64,000 nt of DNA from JAGWBG01 sp034421095 (GTDB taxonomy: Bacteria; Chloroflexota; Dehalococcoidia; Lucifugimonadales; JAGWBF01). The position numbers were made by a program, and so were the translations under genes. The stretch lies in NCBI GenBank assembly GCA_034421095.1, contig DAOUKR010000025.1:262820-326819 (forward strand), given 5' to 3'. Under the pieces are notes generated by a model. That model worked only from the letters and a program-made list of their open reading frames with translations, searched no databases and was not told the origin of the DNA. Of this stretch, positions 32,075 through 40,967 are shown piece after piece (the stretch's first letter is position 1; each line of letters begins with the position of its first letter).

Positions 32075-32995
32075 CTACGGCAACTCCATCTGCAATCGCT
32101 CAAATCGAAACTTCGATCCCAGAAGGTAGTCTTCTATTATCTCCATTGCCAGCCAGTTTCTCCCCTGCTTTTGCGCCGCAGCCCCGGTCGCGTTGCTTCC
32201 AGCGAAAGGGTCCAGCACTACGTCATCTTTGTCCGTGAGAAAGTTAATGAAAAATTCGGGGAGTCCCACTGGATAACGGGCAGGATGGGGCTTAATCCCG
32301 GTTTCTCTACAGCGCCGAAGGTAATGAGTATTGGACTCAGTATGCGCCATAGCCAGTAAATTCGGTGGTATCGCTCCCCCTCGGTCATTGCTAAATTTTG
32401 TTGAAATATCGTGCCCCGAAGGCCTATGCTTGGCACGGTAGCCCTTCCTTAACAGGTCAAGCATGGAGTCACTATAAGGCTTTAGAACCTTTCTATTATC
32501 GGCCTTAGGATAGGGAGTCTTGGACAACCACCACACTGGCTCAACAGCATCCTTCACCCTTATTCGACGCACAGTTACCCACTCTGCCGGCGAAGGTAAC
32601 CGTGCCGGGTTGTACCAATAGAAGTCCTGAGCCAGATGGAACTTCTGACACAGCGCTATCAACAACTGGAAGTGGTAAACTGAGCGTGTAGGTCGCCCCT
32701 TATTCCAAGCTCCACCTATATGGATTACGAGACTACCGTCATCTTTCAGGATTCTCCAGAACTCCTTGGCAAAAGGCATAAACCAATCTACATACTTGTC
32801 TGCCTCCACATTGCCATACTCTTTCTTCCGCCGTAAGGCGAAAGGAGGAGAAGTTATAATCAAGTTAACAGAGTCGTCTGGGAGGTGTTGTAACATCTCC
32901 CTGGAATCTCCCAGGAAGGCATCACCACGATCAGTCTCATAATACAAACAGCCCAGATCATCAAGATTATTCAGTATCATTGACAATTCTTCCAT
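32075..32995 (-). CDS. Site-specific DNA methyltransferase (beta class, N4-cytosine or N6-adenine)
   Basis: The 306-residue enzyme has the catalytic motif IV 'TSPPF' at residues 48-52 and the AdoMet-binding motif I 'DPFAGSNATG' at 262-271. Motif IV before motif I marks the beta class of amino-methyltransferases. SPPF rather than DPPY leans toward N4-cytosine, but this is not decisive. It is upstream of the HNH nuclease gene and should protect the host DNA. The pair's lower GC and its location between argJ and leuS suggest acquisition by transfer. Confidence 0.88.
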   Translation of the reverse strand: MEELSMILNNLDDLGCLYYETDRGDAFLGDSREMLQHLPDDSVNLIITSPPFALRRKKEYGNVEADKYVDWFMPFAKEFWRILKDDGSLVIHIGGAWNKGRPTRSVYHFQLLIALCQKFHLAQDFYWYNPARLPSPAEWVTVRRIRVKDAVEPVWWLSKTPYPKADNRKVLKPYSDSMLDLLRKGYRAKHRPSGHDISTKFSNDRGGAIPPNLLAMAHTESNTHYLRRCRETGIKPHPARYPVGLPEFFINFLTDKDDVVLDPFAGSNATGAAAQKQGRNWLAMEIIEDYLLGSKFRFERLQMELP

Positions 32996-33094
32996 ATTGG
33001 GACCCTGCTGAGATTATCTACAGATAGTATACACGAACATATAGTCTATCTGCCAGCAAGTTTGTAAGTACCTATGGAATATCAGTCCCATCCC

Positions 33095-35569
33095 CTACCC
33101 CACCACCACGTTCACCAGGCGGCCCGGGACGTAGTGGGTCCTGGCTATCTGCTTGTCGCTGATGTAGGTCTGCACTTTGGCGCTGGCAAGGGCAAGGCGC
33201 TTGGCCTCCTCTTCGGCGATGTCAACGGGGACCTGAAGCTTGTCCCTCAACCGCCCGTTAACCTGCACCACCAGTGTGATAACTTCCTCGGCGGCCAGTC
33301 CCTCATCCCACTTGGGGAACATCTGGTTGTGGATGCTATAGGGATGACCGGCCCGTTCCCAAAGCTCCTCGGCGAGATGGGGGGCGAAGGGGGCCAGCAT
33401 CAGCAGGAACTTCTCGGTGCAGTCCCTCCAGGTGGCGGAGTCCACATTGCCCTCGCTCCATACCCGATTCAGCCGGTTGGAGAACTCCATCAGGAATGCG
33501 ATAGCTGTGTTGAACTTGAACCTGTCCAAGTCGTTGTAGCACTTCTTTATGGTCTGGTGGAGGTCCCTCCGGGTATCCCTTACGGTCTGCTCATCGGTGG
33601 GCCTATCGTCCAGCTCCGAGGGATCGTGCTGGCAGACTTCCCAAACACGGTTGAGCCAACGGGCCACTCCGTTTATACCCGAGGTGCTCCAGGGGCCTCC
33701 CTGGTCCCAGGGACCCAGGAACATCAGGTAGCACCGGACGGAATCGGCACCCATACTCCCCACGTACTCGTCGGGGTTGACCACGTTGCCGCGGCTCTTG
33801 CTCATCTTCTCGTGATCCTCGCCCAGGATGATGCCCTGGTTATACAGCCTCAAGAAAGGCTCGTCGAAGTCCACCAAGCCCATGTCTCTCAGGGCCTTGG
33901 TCCAGAAACGAGCGTAGAGGAGGTGCATGACGGCGTGCTCTGCGCCTCCGGTGTACTGGTCTACAGGCATCCACTCCTTCAGGACTTGGGGATCAAAGGG
34001 GCCATCGTCGTACTCGGGGCTGGTGAAACGCTCCATGTACCAGGAGGAATCCACGAAGGTGTCCATGGTGTCTGTCTCCCTCTTGGCCTCCCCACCGCAT
34101 CGGGGGCAGGTGGTGTTGACGAATCCCTGGTGCAGTACCAGGGGGGACTCCCCGCTGGGCTTGAACTCGGCGTCCTCCGGCAGAAGCACCGGCAGGTCGT
34201 CTTCGGGCACCGGCACAGTGCCACACTTTTCGCAGTAGACCATGGGTATGGGTGTGCCCCAGTACCGTTGTCGCGAGATGAGCCAGTCCCGTATGCGGTA
34301 GGACACGGAGCGCCGGCCCCAGCCCTGACCCTCTGCGAAGTTGGCGATGGCCTCCTTACCCTGGCTGCTGGGCAGCCCGTCGAACTGGCCCGAGTTGACC
34401 ATAGTGCCCTCTTCCAGGTACGCCGCCTCAAGCTCACCGCCATCCCAGCCGGCCGGCGCTATCACCACGTCTATGGGCAGGCCGTATTTTTTAGCGAACT
34501 CGAAGTCCCTCTGGTCATGGGCAGGAACACCCATTACTGCTCCCGTGCCGTAGCCCATCAGGGCGTAGTCGGCTATAAAGATTGGGACTCTTTTGCCGTT
34601 CAGCCGGTTTAAGACATGAGTGCCCAGGAAGACCCCCGTCTTCTCCTTCTCAGCAGCGAGGCGCTCAATCTCAGTCTGGCGACGGGCCTGCTCCACGTAG
34701 GCCTCCACCTCGGAGCGCCTCTCGGGCGTAGTCAGCCTCTCCACCTGGGGGTGCTCCGGCGCCAGCACCATGAATGTAACGCCGAAGATGGTGTCTATAC
34801 GGGTGGTGAAGGTGCTTATCTCACTCTCGTCCAGCCCCAATGGGGAAATATCGAAGCTAATCTCCACGCCCTCGCTGCGGCCAATCCAGTTACGCTGCAT
34901 GGTGAGGATTTTCTCCGGCCAGTCCAAGAGGCCGCCGAAATCCAGTAGTTGGTCTGCGTAGTCGGTTATGCGAAGGAACCACTGCTCCAGGTCGCGGCGA
35001 GTGATGGAAGTATCGCACCGCTCGCATCTGCCGTTCAACACCTGCTCGTTTGCCAGGACGGTCTGACAGGAAGGGCACCATACCACCGGAGCGTTGGCAC
35101 GATAGGCGAGGCCCTTTTCGTAGAGCTTGAGGAAGAACCACTGGTTCCACCTGTAGTACTCGGGAAGGCAGCATATTATCTCCCGGTCCCAATCGTACAC
35201 CGTACCCATGCTGCGAAGCTGGCCGCGCATGTTCTCGATGTTACCCATAGTCCAGGTATACGGATGAATCCCCCGCTGGATGGCGGCGTTTTCCGCCGGA
35301 AGCCCGAAGGCGTCGAAGCCCATGGGGTGGATGACGTTGTATCCTTGCATCCGGCGGAAGCGGGCATGACAGTCGGCGGGCGCCATGGCGTACCAGTGGC
35401 CGATGTGCAGGTCGCCGGAGGGATAGGGATACATGGTAAGCTCGTACCACTTGGGGTTGGGGCCGTCGTCCCGGACTCGGTATATGCCGTCCCTTTCCCA
35501 GCGCTCCTGCCATTTGCGGTCAATCTCCTGGGGGCTGTATCGTAGCTCAACCTGGCGCATTGTCGTCAT
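33095..35569 (-). CDS. leuS: Leucyl-tRNA synthetase
   Basis: The enzyme charges tRNA-Leu and edits mischarged product. The 824-residue class I synthetase has the 'HIGHWY' signature near residue 56 in 'PSGDLHIGHWYAM', a zinc-binding segment with CPSC and CERC, the inserted CP1 editing domain, and the second signature 'EKMSKSRGNVV'. The C-terminal anticodon-binding domain is complete. It lies about 60 bases downstream of comEA and is probably co-transcribed with it. Confidence 0.97.
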   Translation of the reverse strand: MTTMRQVELRYSPQEIDRKWQERWERDGIYRVRDDGPNPKWYELTMYPYPSGDLHIGHWYAMAPADCHARFRRMQGYNVIHPMGFDAFGLPAENAAIQRGIHPYTWTMGNIENMRGQLRSMGTVYDWDREIICCLPEYYRWNQWFFLKLYEKGLAYRANAPVVWCPSCQTVLANEQVLNGRCERCDTSITRRDLEQWFLRITDYADQLLDFGGLLDWPEKILTMQRNWIGRSEGVEISFDISPLGLDESEISTFTTRIDTIFGVTFMVLAPEHPQVERLTTPERRSEVEAYVEQARRQTEIERLAAEKEKTGVFLGTHVLNRLNGKRVPIFIADYALMGYGTGAVMGVPAHDQRDFEFAKKYGLPIDVVIAPAGWDGGELEAAYLEEGTMVNSGQFDGLPSSQGKEAIANFAEGQGWGRRSVSYRIRDWLISRQRYWGTPIPMVYCEKCGTVPVPEDDLPVLLPEDAEFKPSGESPLVLHQGFVNTTCPRCGGEAKRETDTMDTFVDSSWYMERFTSPEYDDGPFDPQVLKEWMPVDQYTGGAEHAVMHLLYARFWTKALRDMGLVDFDEPFLRLYNQGIILGEDHEKMSKSRGNVVNPDEYVGSMGADSVRCYLMFLGPWDQGGPWSTSGINGVARWLNRVWEVCQHDPSELDDRPTDEQTVRDTRRDLHQTIKKCYNDLDRFKFNTAIAFLMEFSNRLNRVWSEGNVDSATWRDCTEKFLLMLAPFAPHLAEELWERAGHPYSIHNQMFPKWDEGLAAEEVITLVVQVNGRLRDKLQVPVDIAEEEAKRLALASAKVQTYISDKQIARTHYVPGRLVNVVVG

Positions 35570-35631
35570 ATATGGATACTCCTTCTTCCATTAAGCAGCC
35601 GTTTCCTTGAGGGAACGTCTAAGTCCTAAGG

Positions 35632-36333
35632 CTAAGGGGGTGCTTCCCCCACGCTTACCATGTCATGGATACCTTCGTAGGTAACTGGGCCTATGCCCCG
35701 CACCTCCATCACCTCTTCAATAGACGTGAACTGACCGACTTCCTCCCTGTAGTCTACTATGGCCTGCGCCTTCACAGGGCCAATGCCCGGCAACTCTATT
35801 AGCTGCTGCACGGTGGCAGTGTTCAGGTCCATTACCTGGTGAGAGTCCTGCTCTGCAGCAGCCTCTACATCCGCACCACTACCCTCCACTGGGGTAGCCC
35901 CCATGCCTGAACCCCCGCCGTCTTCTGTGGTAGTCATCGCCGGCAAAGGTGGCTGCTGGCAAGGCATCCCAGCATCCGGCACATTGTAGCTGGCCTCGTC
36001 CTTCACCCTTATCGCCAGGTTGAAACAGGAAGGCAAGGGGCCGTAGGTGGCACCTCCTGCAGCCTCTATGGCGTCCGCCAGGCGGTCGCCTTCCTCCATA
36101 GCGTAGACACCGGGCATGGCTACCGCACCACTTATGTAAACTTTCAAATCGGGAGCGGGGGTAGCCGTGGGCATTATAGTGGCCGCAGGCGTTATAGTGG
36201 CCGTAGGCAACAGGACCTCAACACCTGGACTACCGGACCTACTCTGTACCACCAGAAGGGCTACCGCCGCAGATAGGACGGCAATAAACAGGGCCAACAA
36301 AATGTATAATGATACAGCCCTTATAGAGAACAT
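35632..36333 (-). CDS. comEA: ComEA-like DNA-binding protein (SLBB plus helix-hairpin-helix)
   Basis: The 233-residue protein has an N-terminal membrane anchor (residues about 7-28) and a Thr/Ala/Pro-rich linker. An SLBB domain follows ('VYISGAVAMPGVYAMEEGD'), then an acidic spacer and a C-terminal double helix-hairpin-helix ('ELPGIGPVKAQAIVDYR' and 'VRGIGPVTYEGI'). ComEA binds incoming DNA at the outer membrane face during natural transformation. No other competence gene is in the window, so the role is inferred from the family. Confidence 0.85.
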   Translation of the reverse strand: MFSIRAVSLYILLALFIAVLSAAVALLVVQSRSGSPGVEVLLPTATITPAATIMPTATPAPDLKVYISGAVAMPGVYAMEEGDRLADAIEAAGGATYGPLPSCFNLAIRVKDEASYNVPDAGMPCQQPPLPAMTTTEDGGGSGMGATPVEGSGADVEAAAEQDSHQVMDLNTATVQQLIELPGIGPVKAQAIVDYREEVGQFTSIEEVMEVRGIGPVTYEGIHDMVSVGEAPP

Positions 36334-36348
36334 CTATAATTTATCATC

Positions 36349-36377
36349 TTGCCTTATGGTCTATGGCTGATTATAAT
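36349..36377 (+). promoter_or_regulatory. Promoter of ilvE
   Basis: TTGCCT (36349-36354), a 17-base spacer and TATAAT (36372-36377) precede ilvE; transcription would start near 36384. The -10 box is part of the palindrome ATTATAAT (36370-36377), which also reads TATAAT on the minus strand toward comEA. The 78-base spacer may therefore be a bidirectional promoter. Confidence 0.6.
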
Positions 36378-36411
36378 TACCCATGCCCCAAAGTTAAAGA
36401 GGAGGTGAGCG

Positions 36412-37350
36412 GTGAGTCCGATGTCCTATGCCTTCTTCCGAGGAGACTACGTTCCCCTGAGCGAGGCCAAGGTAAGCATTATGACCCATGCGTTGCACTA
36501 CGGGACGGGGGTCTTTGAAGGTATCAGGGGGAACTGGAACGAGGAGAATGGGGCTATATACATCTTCCGCCTGAGGGAGCACTATGAGAGACTCCTTCGG
36601 GGGTGTCGCCTTCTCATGCTGGACATTCCATATTCGTTGGAAGAGCTCTGCAATATTACCGTGGAGATGGTGGAGCGGTGCGGCTTCAGCGAGGACCTCT
36701 ACATTCGCCCCCTGGCCTACAAAAGCGCCGAGAAGGTGGCGAACCTGAAGCTCCAGGACCTGGAGAGCGATTTCTGCCTCTTGGCAGTCCCCTTCGGCAG
36801 CTATCTTGGGACCGATATACTTCGCTGTTGTACCTCTTCCTGGCGGCGGGTAGACGACCCTATGATACCGGCCAGGTTCAAGATTTCGGGAATCTACGTG
36901 AACAGCATTCTCGCCAAGACCGAGGCTACCCTGGCGGGATTTGACGAGGCCATTATCCTGAACCAGGATGGGCACGTGTGCGAGGGTTCAGGAGAGAACC
37001 TCTTCCTGGTGTCCGATGGCAAGATTTACACCCCTCCCATTGAGGACAACGTACTGCCCGGTATAACCCGGGACACCGTAATGCAACTGGCCCAGAGCGA
37101 ACTGGGGTTGGAGGTACTGGAGACCCGCATAGACAGAAGCCAGATATACATTTCCGACGAGTGTTTCCTCACCGGCACAGCGGCCCATCTCACGCCCGTG
37201 GTGGAAGTGGATAACCGCAAGATAAATGATGGCACGGTAGGGCCTATATCGGCGAAGCTTCAGAAACTGTACTTCGACATTGTAGTCGGAAGGAATCCCA
37301 AGTATATACACTGGTGTACGGTCGCCACACCGCGGCTGGTAAGCGTATAA
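36412..37350 (+). CDS. ilvE: Branched-chain amino acid aminotransferase
   Basis: This PLP enzyme transfers amino groups to and from leucine, isoleucine and valine. The 312-residue fold-type IV aminotransferase has the Schiff-base Lys157 ('ARFKISGIYVNS'), 'EGSGENLFLV' and the phosphate site near 'NVLPGITRDTVMQLA'. It starts at GTG 36412, with GGAGG six bases upstream. It is the first gene of a plus-strand unit that continues with plsY. Confidence 0.95.
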   Translation: MSPMSYAFFRGDYVPLSEAKVSIMTHALHYGTGVFEGIRGNWNEENGAIYIFRLREHYERLLRGCRLLMLDIPYSLEELCNITVEMVERCGFSEDLYIRPLAYKSAEKVANLKLQDLESDFCLLAVPFGSYLGTDILRCCTSSWRRVDDPMIPARFKISGIYVNSILAKTEATLAGFDEAIILNQDGHVCEGSGENLFLVSDGKIYTPPIEDNVLPGITRDTVMQLAQSELGLEVLETRIDRSQIYISDECFLTGTAAHLTPVVEVDNRKINDGTVGPISAKLQKLYFDIVVGRNPKYIHWCTVATPRLVSV

Positions 37351-37427
37351 TTCCCCGTTGAACTCCAGCCGGCACGTCTTGAGGACCACGGTAGCATATA
37401 TTCAGATATAAGGAGACCTGGACCGAG

Positions 37428-38045
37428 GTGGCCTGGTTTAGCTTCGACTGGATCGGTGCTATGGTAATGGCCTATCTCATAGGCGCTATACCCTCGGCCT
37501 ACGTCGCCGGGCGTCTGGTAAAAGGGAAGGACATCCGCGAGGAGGGAGACCGAAATCCTGGCGCCGGCAACACGTACCGCACTATCGGTCCCAAGGCCGG
37601 CATGGTCGTAGGAGCGATTGACATAGGGAAAGGTGCCATAGCCGTGCTCGTTGCCAGAGCACTGACTGATGGCACGGGCGCACAGATGATGGCGGGGGTC
37701 GTGGCCATAATCGGCCACAACTGGCCCATCTTCCTGAAGCTCAGGGGCGGAAGGGGGGCCGCCAGCGCATTGGGAGTGTTTATCGCCCTGGTTCCCATGC
37801 CTGCGATACCCATCAGCCTGGTGTCGCTTGCGCTCTTACCCGTCGTCAGGAGTGCCACTATCGTCATCGGTCTGATAATGATAGTCACTCCTTTCGTGGC
37901 ATTGCTCATCGGAGTCTCCTATTCCATAGTTGTCTACTGTATCGGCCTCCCAGTCATGGTGGGAATGCGCCATTACGCTACCTCAAGGAACCTACAGAGA
38001 CCGGAAGAGGAGCAAGCCGGAGATAGAGCGTTGCCCCAAGGCTAG
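37428..38045 (+). CDS. plsY: Glycerol-3-phosphate acyltransferase PlsY
   Basis: This integral membrane enzyme acylates glycerol 3-phosphate from acyl-phosphate, the first step of phospholipid synthesis. The 205-residue protein has about five membrane helices and the three family motifs: 'GAIPSAYVAGRL', 'RNPGAGNTYRTIG' and 'GHNWPIFLKLRGGRGAASALG' in part. The usual Lys of motif 3 (GGKG) is Arg here. It starts at GTG 37428. It would use the acyl-phosphate made by FakA/DegV encoded at 17-20 kb; plsX is not in the window. Confidence 0.92.
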   Translation: MAWFSFDWIGAMVMAYLIGAIPSAYVAGRLVKGKDIREEGDRNPGAGNTYRTIGPKAGMVVGAIDIGKGAIAVLVARALTDGTGAQMMAGVVAIIGHNWPIFLKLRGGRGAASALGVFIALVPMPAIPISLVSLALLPVVRSATIVIGLIMIVTPFVALLIGVSYSIVVYCIGLPVMVGMRHYATSRNLQRPEEEQAGDRALPQG

Positions 38046-38050
38046 CGCTG

Positions 38051-38470
38051 ATGGCAGGCTCCTTTATCCTAGACTACCTCCTCTTTGTGTTCATAGCGGC
38101 ATTTGGCGCCCTTCAGATGGCCGCCGCCTGTGGCCCTCTCCCGGGGCTTCTTCTAATCAGGGTCAGGCCCCTGGCCTTCGGGTCGGGCCTTGCGATCACA
38201 GTTGCCGCCTTCCTGCTATTCTTCATGACGGAACCCAGAAACGTTTCAGATACCGAGGGGGGCCTTAACGGCAACCAAACAGCCGGCCTCTTTACCCTGG
38301 GGGCAGGTTCCGCATTGATATTGACCCTCATCCTCTCGTCCATAAGCAACCGTGCATTGGGCAAGGGACAGCAGCGGCACGCTTCCGGCCTCGATGCCTT
38401 GAAAGAGACTACATACCTCAACGCTCTGGCCACCACCCTGAAGGACCTATGGAAGCGCTACAGAGCATAG
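38051..38470 (+). CDS. Small membrane protein, unknown function
   Basis: The 139-residue protein has three likely membrane helices (about residues 7-27, 40-60 and 78-97) and a basic C-terminal tail ('LKDLWKRYRA'). I do not recognise a family. It begins six bases after plsY and overlaps the following PAP2-fold gene by 22 bases, so all three are co-transcribed and the protein is likely linked to lipid metabolism. Confidence 0.65.
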   Translation: MAGSFILDYLLFVFIAAFGALQMAAACGPLPGLLLIRVRPLAFGSGLAITVAAFLLFFMTEPRNVSDTEGGLNGNQTAGLFTLGAGSALILTLILSSISNRALGKGQQRHASGLDALKETTYLNALATTLKDLWKRYRA

Positions 38471-39039
38471 ATAAAGAGATAGTGTTGTGGCTCAACCAGT
38501 GGGCGGGACGGTACGCACTGCTGGATAAAGTGGAGAAGCTGATAGTAAGCGACTACTTTATACCTGTGCTTGCAGCCCTTCTCCTTATGTTCGTGTGGTT
38601 CGCGGGCAGAGACGCCCCGCAACGGGATGCTCACCAGAGGGCGGTGTTAAGGGCGCTGATAGCCGTCGGGTTCGCTAACCTCACGGTGCTAATCCTGAAC
38701 CAGCATTACTTCAGAGAAAGGCCTTTCGCCGAGTACGACTTGACCCTCCTCTTCTACCCGCCCACAGACTCCTCCTTCCCCGCCAATCCGGCCGCCGTCA
38801 CCTTCGCCATGGCCTCAGGCATGTGGCAGGGAAGCCGGAAGCTGGGGGCCTTCCTCTATGGGCTGGCCGCCCTGTGGGGACTGTCCAGGATATATGCCGG
38901 GGTGTTCTACCCCTCGGACGTGGTGGCCGGGGCATTCATAGGCGTAGGAATAAGCTACCTGGTAGCCGTGGGACTCAGGCGCATAGAACCCCTGCCGACC
39001 CTGGTCCTCCGGGGTGCCAGAACGCTGCACCTGGCATGA
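38449..39039 (+). CDS. PAP2-fold membrane protein lacking both catalytic histidines
   Basis: The 196-residue protein has the membrane topology and length of BcrC/YbjG-type undecaprenyl-diphosphatases. Motif 1 keeps RP (91-92), although the upstream Lys is Asn84. Motif 2, normally PSGH or PSDH, reads 'PANP' (111-114). Motif 3 keeps Ser146, Arg147, Gly151 and Asp157, but the His is Phe153 in 'SRIYAGVFYPSDV'. Both histidines needed for the phospho-enzyme mechanism are thus replaced while the rest of the fold is kept. It may be an inactive lipid-binding relative. It follows plsY in an operon. Confidence 0.85.
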   Translation: MEALQSIDKEIVLWLNQWAGRYALLDKVEKLIVSDYFIPVLAALLLMFVWFAGRDAPQRDAHQRAVLRALIAVGFANLTVLILNQHYFRERPFAEYDLTLLFYPPTDSSFPANPAAVTFAMASGMWQGSRKLGAFLYGLAALWGLSRIYAGVFYPSDVVAGAFIGVGISYLVAVGLRRIEPLPTLVLRGARTLHLA

Positions 39040-39134
39040 CACCCACCCCAATCTCCCCTTAGATGCCTCCTCTCCCCTTGATGGGACCCCCTATCGACGG
39101 GCAGGAAGGACTGAGGCCAGGGAGTACATGGCCT

Positions 39135-39587
39135 TCAGCTGTGCGGGTCTGCCTGACCGGCCACCTCCTGCAGGCACGTGAAGAACCTGTCCATCATCAT
39201 CCTGTTGACGTTCCCTATCAGGCGCTGCCCCACTCTGGCCACGGTCCCACCCACCTGGGCCTCTCCTTCAACCTTCACCAGGGTCCTTTCGCCCTGGTCC
39301 TCCAGGGATATATGGGCTACTCCCCGAACAAAACCGGGCGCGCCGGTGCCTTCCACTACCAGCTTGTAAGAGCGCATCGGCTCCTGGTCGGCCACGGTGA
39401 TTCGGGCCGTATAGCTGCCCCTTACAGCCCCGACGCCCACGCTGATGACGGCCTCATACTGGTCGTCGCCCAAAGGCGTCAGCTTCTCACAACCCGGCAA
39501 ACACTTGGCTATTACGTCCGGGTCCAACAGCACCTCCCACACCCTTGTGGCAGGCGCATCAAAATGGTAACTACTATTAACGTCCAT
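39135..39587 (-). CDS. CoxG-like SRPBCC protein (carbon monoxide dehydrogenase subunit G family)
   Basis: The 150-residue protein has the family's N-terminal 'FDAPATRVWEVLLDPDVIAK' and 'CLPGCEKLTP' stretches and a C-terminal amphipathic helix with 'NRMMMDRFFTCLQEV'. CoxG proteins anchor or mature molybdenum hydroxylases at the membrane. The only such enzyme here is the large subunit at 51.3-53.5 kb, 12 kb away, so a partnership is possible but unproven. ATG 39587 has an AGGAGGAG ribosome binding site just upstream. Confidence 0.85.
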   Translation of the reverse strand: MDVNSSYHFDAPATRVWEVLLDPDVIAKCLPGCEKLTPLGDDQYEAVISVGVGAVRGSYTARITVADQEPMRSYKLVVEGTGAPGFVRGVAHISLEDQGERTLVKVEGEAQVGGTVARVGQRLIGNVNRMMMDRFFTCLQEVAGQADPHS

Positions 39588-39767
39588 ACTCTCCTCCTAC
39601 GGACCTTTCGCTGAGACAGAGTATACCGCATCCGTTCCCGAAGGCGTACAATGGGCATGGGACTAACCCGTCATTTCCCCCGCCTGTCCACCTCTGGCGG
39701 GTGAAAACGGAAATATACATTAAGAAGAAACGAAAGTCCCCGTATCCAGGGAAAGGGGTGTTGCTCA

Positions 39768-40088
39768 ATGGCACTGAGATATGTAAAGGTCGCCAGTGTG
39801 GGGGATGTACCCCCCGGGAGCACCAAGAGAATGTCCCCACAGCGTGGCGAGCACGTCCTGGTATGCAACGTGGATGGCGCCATTTACGCCATACGGGACG
39901 CTTGCACTCACGACGGTGGAATCCTGGGATTCGGCGACCTGGAAGGTAGCCTTATAGATTGTCCTCGCCACGGTGCTAAATTCGACGTTATTACCGGCCG
40001 GGCAGTGGTGCCGCCTGCCGTGACCCCTGTACACGTGTACCCTGTCCGCATTCAGGGTGACGATATAGAGGTCGGCCTGGAGGAGTGA
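39768..40088 (+). CDS. Rieske [2Fe-2S] ferredoxin-type protein
   Basis: The 106-residue soluble protein binds a Rieske cluster through C-x-H-x16-C-x2-H, visible as 'CTHDGG' and 'CPRHGAKFD'. It resembles small ferredoxins that feed electrons to ring-hydroxylating dioxygenases, or NirD-like proteins. No oxygenase alpha subunit is adjacent, so its partner is unknown. AAGGGG precedes the ATG. Confidence 0.9.
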   Translation: MALRYVKVASVGDVPPGSTKRMSPQRGEHVLVCNVDGAIYAIRDACTHDGGILGFGDLEGSLIDCPRHGAKFDVITGRAVVPPAVTPVHVYPVRIQGDDIEVGLEE

Positions 40089-40133
40089 TAATGAGAATAA
40101 TGGCTGAACGAGGGGTTCGCCTGGTGTTGTTGT

Positions 40134-40931
40134 CTACGCCTTCAGGAAGTCTTCCACAAGGCCTGAGACCTTTCTGAACTGCTCCAAATGGGGTACGTGG
40201 GCGGCCTCGCCGACTATCTCTGTCCGCGCCCCGGAGATGTAGCTTGCGAACTCTTCCGCGTAGACAGGCGACACTATGCCATCCCCTTGGCCCCACACAA
40301 TCAACGTGGACGCTTGAATGCGGTGCAGGCGCTTTTTGAGGCCCTTGTCCGGTATGGGCCATACAAACTTGCCTGTGCAGCCCAATGACCACGTCAGACT
40401 GATCTGAGCGTTCATGTGCTCTTCCGGGTCCTTTGGCAACTCCAACGCCTGTTTGGCTACAGGCCCTTCCGGGTCGTAGAAGGCGGCCTTTGCCACCACC
40501 TCCGGCGGCACGGACATCCAGTTCAACACCGGCGCGTCGTCCCGCCACAGCCCAATGGGGCCAATCAGCACCAACCGGCTGACTCGTCTGGGATTGGTCG
40601 CCGCCACTTCAGCGGCGACCATGCCGCCAAAGGAGTGGCCCACGGCAACGGGAGATTCCAGTTCAAGCCGGTCGAACAACTCGTAATAGTACAGTACCAG
40701 GTCCCACAAATCGTCCAGGGCCTTGATTGCATCCGGGTCTCCCGGCGTGGTGCCGGGGTGTTCCGGCGCATAGACGGTATGGCTCTGGGCTAGATGGTCC
40801 AGGAAGGCGTCCCATTCCAGGCCAGCAGCGCCGTGGAAGAATACCAGAGGCGGCCCCTCGCCTGCGATCTTGACCCTGGTACTAATCCGGTCTCCCCACA
40901 CGCTGACCGTGCGTTCCTGCACTGTGACCAT
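40134..40931 (-). CDS. Alpha/beta hydrolase
   Basis: The 265-residue protein has the oxyanion segment 'PLVFFHGAAG', the nucleophile elbow 'VGHSFGG' (Ser), an acid near 'VWGQGDGIVSP' and a His near the end in 'GEAAHVPHLEQ'. The triad is complete. It is convergent with the Rieske gene and 36 bases downstream of a flavin monooxygenase gene on the same strand, which suggests that it hydrolyses an ester or lactone formed in the same catabolic route. The substrate is unknown. Confidence 0.88.
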   Translation of the reverse strand: MVTVQERTVSVWGDRISTRVKIAGEGPPLVFFHGAAGLEWDAFLDHLAQSHTVYAPEHPGTTPGDPDAIKALDDLWDLVLYYYELFDRLELESPVAVGHSFGGMVAAEVAATNPRRVSRLVLIGPIGLWRDDAPVLNWMSVPPEVVAKAAFYDPEGPVAKQALELPKDPEEHMNAQISLTWSLGCTGKFVWPIPDKGLKKRLHRIQASTLIVWGQGDGIVSPVYAEEFASYISGARTEIVGEAAHVPHLEQFRKVSGLVEDFLKA

Positions 40932-40967
40932 GACGTTTCCCCTCCGGTGGACTCTTGGGAACAGACC

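Noticed and set aside
33074..34612. 512-codon plus-strand frame opposite leuS
   Set aside because: It is the mirror of leuS codons. The peptide is Gly/Leu/Val-rich without domain features, and leuS motifs on the minus strand are complete.
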